DNA from: a virus
IMG/VR virus record: IMGVR_UViG_3300030116_007454
Location: 1 to 25,720 of that record
Length of the DNA: 25,720 nt
Direction: 5' to 3' (one strand)
The first letter of the stretch is position 1; each line of letters starts with the position of its first letter. Made by a program: the position numbers and the translations under genes. The notes under the pieces are model-generated. The model was not told the origin of the DNA. It did not search any database and saw nothing but the letters and a program-made list of their open reading frames with translations. Shown piece by piece: positions 21,201 to 25,720 of the stretch.

Positions 21201-24200
21201 CAGATACTGGTGATTTATTTACAGTTAATTCATATGATCAAGATCGATATACAAATGATATTCCAATTTTAGAGGGTGGTTTAAGATCCACAGACACACT
21301 TGATTTTAGACCTAGAGTTGCACCAACAGCTGATATTTCTAAGTCCCCATTTGCTTTTACTTCTAGAAGTTTTTCAAGCACTAATGGATCAGCACCTAGT
21401 CTTGTGGTTTCACCAGAGGGAGATTCAACATTAGGTTATAGTTATTTCTTACCTAGAATAGACAAATTAGTTTTATCTCGATCTTTAAATCGTAAAAGAC
21501 CAAGTGAATCTTTATATTCAGGAGATTTTTCAATAATAAAAGGTGTTTCTTCTCTTACTCCAAAAGAACCTGTAATGATAGATGGTGCTATGCATCTTGC
21601 AACTATTGAACTTCCAGCGTATCTTTACAATCCAAAAGATGCAAAAATAACTTTGGTTGAAAATAGAAGATATACTATGAGAGATATTGGTAAGTTAGAA
21701 AGTAGAATAGAGAATCTAGAGATTGTTACTAGTTTGAGTTTGCTTGAATTGGATACCAAAACTTTACAAATCAAAGATACAACTGGTGATAGATTTAAAT
21801 CTGGATTTTTCGTAGATGACTTTAAAGATGCTAGTCGTATTGATGTAAATAATCCAGATACTAGAATCAATATTGATACTGAAGAAAATGAATTGATTGT
21901 TCCTTTAGATCAATATAGTATAAAACCATTGTTAGGTGTATCTGAAAGTATTGATGTAAATTCTGCAGACTTCTCTCAAAACTTACCATTATTAGATTCA
22001 AATGTACAAAAAACTGGAGATTTAATTACTTTAAAATATTCTGAGGTACAATCCGACATTGGTAATTCTCAAGCAAGTAGAGTTGAAAATGTAAACCCAT
22101 ATGAGGTTGTTATTCGTGAGGGTAGAATAACCCTAAATCCACCAGTTGACAATTGGACAAGAACTATACCTATTACTGGAAAAAAAATAGTAGTTTATGG
22201 TGATACTGAAAATACAATAGTTGATAAAGTTATAACAGCATCAGAACCTGATCCATTTATAAGATCTAGAAACGTTGGATTCAGTGCTTTAAATTTAACA
22301 CCTGGTGTCAGACATTATCCATTCTTTGATGGAAAATTTCATATTAATATTATGCCAAAACTCGTTGAAATTGAGATGCAAAGTGGTGTCTTCCAAATTG
22401 GCGAAACTGTTCAAGCTCGTTTCCCCTTTACAGGAGAAATATCTGAATTCAGAGTAGCACAACCAAATCATAAGACAGGAGCTTATAATTCTCCTAGAAG
22501 TGTATTTCCTAGCAATCCATATAATACTTCTCTTAGTTTAGGGTCATTCTACACAGAATCTTCAACAGTGTTAAATGTAGACATTGCATCATTATGTCAG
22601 GATGCTCAAGGAGCTTTCTTTGGAAGAATGTTACCATCCATACCTTTAGTTGGTAAATCTAGTGGAGCAATTGCGGTTAGTAGAAATGTAAGACTAATAC
22701 CTGATGAGTTTGGTGCAGTTTATGGAGCAATCTTCTTCCAAGATCCAAATACAGATCCACCACCACCTTTAAGATTTGAAAATGGAATAAACACATTTGT
22801 ATTAAGTTCAAGTGCTACTAATGCCGAACCAACTAAAGGAGATGATGGTGTTGGAATAACTCGTGGAGAAGTAACATATCGTACATTTGGAATAATCAAT
22901 ACAGAAACATCAACTACAACTGAAATTCGTCTAGGAGTACCTGCTCCTCCTCCACCACCACCAGCACATAATGACCCTCTAGCACAGTCATTTCTCGTGG
23001 ATGAGACGGGAATGTTCTTATCATCTATAGATCTTTTCTTCTTTGAAAAAGATGATAGAGTTCCTTTAACTGTTCAGATAAGAAGTGTTGAATTGGGAAC
23101 TCCAACAGGTCAATTAATATCTGATCTTGCGGAAGTTGTTTTAGATCCTACTGAATTAGATTCTAATAACGAATCAATCATAAAAACTTCTTCAGATGCT
23201 TCTGCTGCAACTAGAGTTACTTTCCCATCTCCACTTTACTTAGAACCTGGTAGAGAATATGCAATTGTAATTTTAGCACCAGCAACAGTAAATTACAAAA
23301 TTTGGATCGCTCAAATGGGTGAAGAGACAATTGAAACTCAAACTCTTGGAGTTGATGAAGGATCAAAGAGTATTGTAACTAAACAATATCTTGGTGGAAG
23401 TTTATTTAAATCTCAAAATGGAACAATATGGACACCAACTCAAACTCAAGATTTAAAATTTAATCTTAATAAGTGTTCATTTATAACCAATCCTGGCACT
23501 CTTACATTATTTGACTCTGATATATCAACAACTGACAAAATTAATTTGAGATTAGAAGATAATTCTTTGAAGTCTTATCCAAGAAAATTAAAGGTTGGTA
23601 TTGATACAACCTCTGGTTTGAGTAGTGTCATATCAGTAGGGACTAAAGTTTCAGCATCAAACGTACCTTCATATACATCATCTCAAGATGCAAAAGGATT
23701 TGTTGAAAAAATTGGAGGTCCAATAAATACTCAATCCATATCTAATGCTGGATCTGGATATGATACTGTAACAACGTCTTACTCTAATGTAAATCTTTAT
23801 TCAATTACTGGTGATGGTTCTGGTGCTAAAGCAACTGTAGCGTTTACATCAGGTGAACTTACTGGTGTCTCTGGACTATCAACAGGTAATGGATATGTTG
23901 TGGGTGATGTTTTAGGAATTACCACAGCAGATGTAGGAAATACAGGTAGTGGTGCTGAGATAACAGTAGGTAGTATATCAGGAATGGATACCTTGTATCT
24001 AACCAATGTTCAGGGTGAGAAATTTAATAATGGTAGAAGATTAGTATACTATACTGATGTCGCAGCGGGAACAATTCTACCTGCACCAGGTTCAGTAAAC
24101 ATTAGAGGTGATTCTGTAGTTAATGGTGATTTATATACTGGAAATGTAGTTGAAGTCGAGAACTATAATCATAGTATGGTCTCTGATTTGAACGTAGTAC

Positions 24201-25474
24201 AACTTGATGATATAAAACCAGACACCATTCCAGTTCTTTTAACAGAAAATCTTAGTTCAACTGGCACTACAATTTCTGTTGCAAACACAACACCATTTGC
24301 TACATTTGAAGGTATATCTACCAGCACTGGTTATGTTAAGATAGGGAATGAAATTATTTTCTATAATGGAATAGGTTCTGGAAATCTATCTGTAGGGACA
24401 CGAGGATTTGGTGGATCTCCACAAGATTCTCATAAAGTTAATGATCAAGCATTCAAATATGAGTTTAATGGTATATCTTTAACAGGTATTAACACAACTC
24501 ATAATTTACCAACTAATTCTAGATTACAATCATTAAAAACTAGTGATAGTTATTTCTTAGAAATTAGTAGAGGAGCAGGTAGACCTAATTTACTGGATAG
24601 ATCAACTGGTATAAATCAAATTAGTTTTACTGGTGAAAAAGTTGGTGGAGGAAGTAGATCTGTAGGATCACAAAACTTCCAGTATGATGCATTTATCCCA
24701 TCTTTCAATGTGCAGACACCTACAACAAATACTCTGGTGTCAAGTCAATTGAGATCAGTTTCGGGTACAAGTGATGGTGGATCTGAAATATCATTTGTGG
24801 ATCAAGGATATGAGAGTGTTGAATTCAACCAAATTAATAGATTGAATTCACCTAGACTATTGTGTTCAAAAGTCAATGAAGATGCAAAATTAAATGATTT
24901 ACCTCGTAAAAAATCAGTTACACTGCAAACTCGACTTAGCACTACTGATCCTAACATGTCTCCAGTGATAGACCTTTCAAATGGTGTGTTTAGATTTTTG
25001 AGGAATAGATTAAATTTACCAATAACTGATTATGCTGTAGATTCCAGATCAAATAATATATCAGGCGACCCACATAACGCATGTTATATTTCACAAAAAG
25101 TAAACTTAAAACAAGCATCAACATCTCTCAAAGTATTGATAAGTGCCTACAGGCATCCATCTGCTGACTTTAGAGTTTTATATCGATTGTTTAAAACTGA
25201 TTCAAGTGAAGTTGAACAGTCATATGAGTTATTTCCTGGTTTTGACAACTTAAATGATGTGGGAATTGACAAGATTATCGTTGATCCTAAGTTAAATAGT
25301 GGAAGACCTGATGTTTTTGTGCCAGCAAGTAAAGAGGATGAATTTAAGCAGTATGAATTTAGTATAGATGATTTAGATGAATTTGTTGGATTTCAAATTA
25401 AAATAGTAATGAGTGGAACTAATGAAGCATATCCTCCAAGATTTAAAGACTTAAGAGTACTTGCTTTAGCATGA
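18263..25474 (+). CDS. Giant DUF4815-type virion structural protein, 2403 aa
   Basis: This is a probable baseplate-periphery or fibre-like virion protein of about 260 kDa. The first residues match the DUF4815 family that I associate with T4-like marine phages: NISPYYDDFNDVNNFYRVLF, then RPVQARELTTLQSILQNQIE and IFKEGSMVLPGG. A conserved middle includes TLDFRPRVAP (about residue 1012), YFLPRIDKLVLSRS, PAYLYNPKDAK and NRRYTMRDIGKLESRIENLE (about 1134-1153). Proline clusters occur near 1497 and at 1560-1567 (six prolines in a row). They precede DPLAQSFLVDETGMFLSSID, a probable jelly-roll or lectin-like beta domain. A glycine-tyrosine module lies near 1823-1905 and an EIIFYNG loop module near 1991-2080. 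The last ~150 residues look like a beta sandwich (CYISQKVNLKQAS). It occupies the T4 gp9/gp10 position, but I see no convincing homology to either. Binding to host glycans is inference. Confidence 0.85.
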   Translation: MSQKTNLNISPYYDDFNDVNNFYRVLFRPGRPVQARELTTLQSILQNQIESFGNHIFKEGSMVLPGGVSYDDTYFSIRLESEHLGLPISLYLNNIKGKKLKGQNSGIEFLVNDCKLPSESSEITDITIFVKYLTGNNDNLNANLEDGEPLLTLEDITYGNTTIVSGESVATLVPTNASAIGSAVKMNEGVYFVRGTFVTVPTSTIVLDPYSNDPSYRVGLNITESIITSKENSSLYDNAKGFSNFAAPGADRLKITATLAKKSLTDTSDVNFIEIVKLREGELKKLQDSSVYNQLEKYLAARTFEESGNYSIDNFNVNIAESLDNGLSNGGIFESNQVTEQGNTPSDDLACLKVSAGTAYVQGYRIEEPGTSIIDFDKPRDKEKVNTALVPFDMGTLIRVNNVSGTPVLGIAIHGIQQNTVSLFSRRKDLTNASSKPAGAFEIGKARVYSFGLRNTPYQGNASEWNLHLFDVQTYTVLTINTGLDATKSSFIRGASSGATGFVNEAVSGATEIVLSQTSGSFITGEKLIINESEEEFRSVVSIRKYNFQDIKSVFQDTDGIDGGIPSFTEFSADTVLETTRIPSVTSFNNSVISGTNGLTGTITSPGNSLSGIKTDSIIQYQEAGTSDINFNRVTAVSANSLTVVGVATVSGVNDGKVGINTISSISLASPVVVDKENTGLYAKLGFDNICEVDLANSTLAVSSQSGLITLSDYSTTQPISNIAGITSAFFSNFDTQKYSIAYTNGTIEPLTRDQFKLVDSGSKVQFSGLSTNTGSAVLNVTVEKQGIKNKTKQFTRSNKIIIDKTKVGVTTSTNGLTFNRYYGLRIEDREISLNAPDVVNVVSVLESNDANDPTLDKITTVSGLNLNINTIDGEKIVGSESGAVAQLVTRVDGDNVEVAYFTSAQFTVGENIRFEESNIQTTIQGITLGNNSNITEKYSLDKGQREQYYDYSRIVRNPVISAPSRRLLIIFNSYVVPTTDTGDLFTVNSYDQDRYTNDIPILEGGLRSTDTLDFRPRVAPTADISKSPFAFTSRSFSSTNGSAPSLVVSPEGDSTLGYSYFLPRIDKLVLSRSLNRKRPSESLYSGDFSIIKGVSSLTPKEPVMIDGAMHLATIELPAYLYNPKDAKITLVENRRYTMRDIGKLESRIENLEIVTSLSLLELDTKTLQIKDTTGDRFKSGFFVDDFKDASRIDVNNPDTRINIDTEENELIVPLDQYSIKPLLGVSESIDVNSADFSQNLPLLDSNVQKTGDLITLKYSEVQSDIGNSQASRVENVNPYEVVIREGRITLNPPVDNWTRTIPITGKKIVVYGDTENTIVDKVITASEPDPFIRSRNVGFSALNLTPGVRHYPFFDGKFHINIMPKLVEIEMQSGVFQIGETVQARFPFTGEISEFRVAQPNHKTGAYNSPRSVFPSNPYNTSLSLGSFYTESSTVLNVDIASLCQDAQGAFFGRMLPSIPLVGKSSGAIAVSRNVRLIPDEFGAVYGAIFFQDPNTDPPPPLRFENGINTFVLSSSATNAEPTKGDDGVGITRGEVTYRTFGIINTETSTTTEIRLGVPAPPPPPPAHNDPLAQSFLVDETGMFLSSIDLFFFEKDDRVPLTVQIRSVELGTPTGQLISDLAEVVLDPTELDSNNESIIKTSSDASAATRVTFPSPLYLEPGREYAIVILAPATVNYKIWIAQMGEETIETQTLGVDEGSKSIVTKQYLGGSLFKSQNGTIWTPTQTQDLKFNLNKCSFITNPGTLTLFDSDISTTDKINLRLEDNSLKSYPRKLKVGIDTTSGLSSVISVGTKVSASNVPSYTSSQDAKGFVEKIGGPINTQSISNAGSGYDTVTTSYSNVNLYSITGDGSGAKATVAFTSGELTGVSGLSTGNGYVVGDVLGITTADVGNTGSGAEITVGSISGMDTLYLTNVQGEKFNNGRRLVYYTDVAAGTILPAPGSVNIRGDSVVNGDLYTGNVVEVENYNHSMVSDLNVVQLDDIKPDTIPVLLTENLSSTGTTISVANTTPFATFEGISTSTGYVKIGNEIIFYNGIGSGNLSVGTRGFGGSPQDSHKVNDQAFKYEFNGISLTGINTTHNLPTNSRLQSLKTSDSYFLEISRGAGRPNLLDRSTGINQISFTGEKVGGGSRSVGSQNFQYDAFIPSFNVQTPTTNTLVSSQLRSVSGTSDGGSEISFVDQGYESVEFNQINRLNSPRLLCSKVNEDAKLNDLPRKKSVTLQTRLSTTDPNMSPVIDLSNGVFRFLRNRLNLPITDYAVDSRSNNISGDPHNACYISQKVNLKQASTSLKVLISAYRHPSADFRVLYRLFKTDSSEVEQSYELFPGFDNLNDVGIDKIIVDPKLNSGRPDVFVPASKEDEFKQYEFSIDDLDEFVGFQIKIVMSGTNEAYPPRFKDLRVLALA
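22940..22966 (+). other. Polyproline hinge in the 2403-aa protein
   Basis: Residues 1560-1568 read PAPPPPPPA, just before the conserved DPLAQSF block. A second cluster, DPPPP, lies about 190 bases upstream. Proline runs like this usually mark a rigid linker between structural domains, so this probably divides the N-terminal DUF4815 half from the C-terminal beta domains. Confidence 0.6.
23728..23975 (+). repeat. Glycine-tyrosine beta modules in the 2403-aa protein
   Basis: SISNAGSGYDTVTTSYSNV, GDGSGAKATVAFTSGELTG and STGNGYVVGDVLGITTADVG repeat the same plan as the blocks in the gp7-like and gp8 proteins. This is the third protein of the operon to carry the module. Confidence 0.6.
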
Positions 25475-25674
25475 TGATACCAGTTGATGGTCACAAACAT
25501 CTATATCGAGATGAAAAATCAGGTGCAATTGTAAGTACCGATTCTCAAGGGTACTTACAATATAAAAAACTGAAAGATCAGAAAAAAAACCAAGAAAATG
25601 AAATACAGAGACTGAGGTCAGATGTTGACGAAATAAAGTTACTTTTAAGAGAACTAATCAATAAATCCTCTTAG
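25471..25674 (+). CDS. Small conserved phage protein with coiled coil, 67 aa
   Basis: The start overlaps the stop of the 2403-aa gene in an ATGA arrangement, so translation is probably coupled. A second ATG one codon later (25474) is equally possible. Residues 1-25 include VDGHKHLYRDEKSGAIVSTD, which I recognise from small proteins of T4-like cyanophages. Residues about 32-63 are a charged amphipathic helix (KDQKKNQENEIQRLRSDVDE, then IKLLLREL) with leucine/isoleucine spacing typical of a coiled coil. It has no membrane segment or enzyme motif. An assembly or linker role beside the baseplate proteins is plausible from context but unproven. Confidence 0.8.
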   Translation: MMIPVDGHKHLYRDEKSGAIVSTDSQGYLQYKKLKDQKKNQENEIQRLRSDVDEIKLLLRELINKSS

Positions 25675-25675
25675 A

Positions 25676-25683
25676 TATAAATA
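25676..25683 (+). promoter_or_regulatory. T4-type late promoter box after the baseplate block
   Basis: TATAAATA begins two bases after the stop of the 67-aa gene and ends 22 bases before the ATG at 25706. It repeats the box-to-start geometry seen before gp25 and gp8. It probably starts the next late transcription unit. Confidence 0.7.
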
Positions 25684-25705
25684 TTTAAAAATGTATTGAT
25701 TAATA

Positions 25706-25720
25706 ATGGCAGTATATGTA
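25706..25720 (+). CDS. Start of a late structural gene, truncated by the window edge
   Basis: ATGGCAGTATATGTA encodes MAVYV and runs off the window. A late promoter lies just upstream. From memory, many T4-like cyanophages have a structural protein starting MAVYV at this point of the operon. With five codons visible, the identification rests on context. Confidence 0.5.

Noticed and set aside
25691-25699. ATG at 25691 as start of the next gene
   Set aside because: It is followed at once by TAT TGA, giving a two-residue product. The ATG at 25706 opens a frame and fits the late-promoter distance.

Overview
The window is AT-rich viral DNA from a marine T4-like contractile-tailed phage (Caudoviricetes). 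It most resembles the T4-like cyanophages of Prochlorococcus or Synechococcus; a T4-like pelagiphage is the main alternative. The assignment rests on recognisable homologues of T4 gp25, gp6, gp7 and gp8 in one block, on T4-type late promoters (TATAAATA) in the gaps, on several small proteins that I recall from cyanophage genomes, and on dense one-strand packing with gaps of 0-110 bases. Nothing bacterial, no RNA gene, no integrase and no insertion sequence was seen. All supported genes are on the + strand.

Region 1 (1-2020) carries accessory or less conserved genes. They are a 61-aa protein, a sigma70-like promoter that starts in its stop codon, a 252-aa GT-A-type glycosyltransferase-like protein, a 52-aa protein related to the 61-aa one, a 48-aa very basic protein, and a 222-aa conserved phage protein of unknown function. 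The region ends at a strong intrinsic terminator (1985-2012).

Region 2 (2020-25674) is the late baseplate module: two late-promoter boxes, gp25 (132 aa), gp6 (645 aa), a giant gp7-like protein (4041 aa), another late promoter, gp8 (551 aa), a second giant (2403 aa, DUF4815 type, in the position of the T4 gp9/gp10 genes) and a 67-aa coiled-coil protein that overlaps it by four bases. A further late promoter at 25676 precedes the start of a gene that runs off the window.

The products should work together in the wedges and outer rim of the baseplate. gp6, gp7, gp8 and gp25 build the wedge. The two giants probably supply peripheral arms or fibre-like surfaces. The main biological interest is their size and architecture. 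The gp7-like protein has a T4-gp7-type core only in its first ~290 residues, followed by ~3,750 residues of repeated beta-rich modules and an embedded YHYH-type domain. Some of these modules recur in gp8 and in the 2403-aa protein, so a common pool of modules seems to have spread across three neighbouring baseplate genes.
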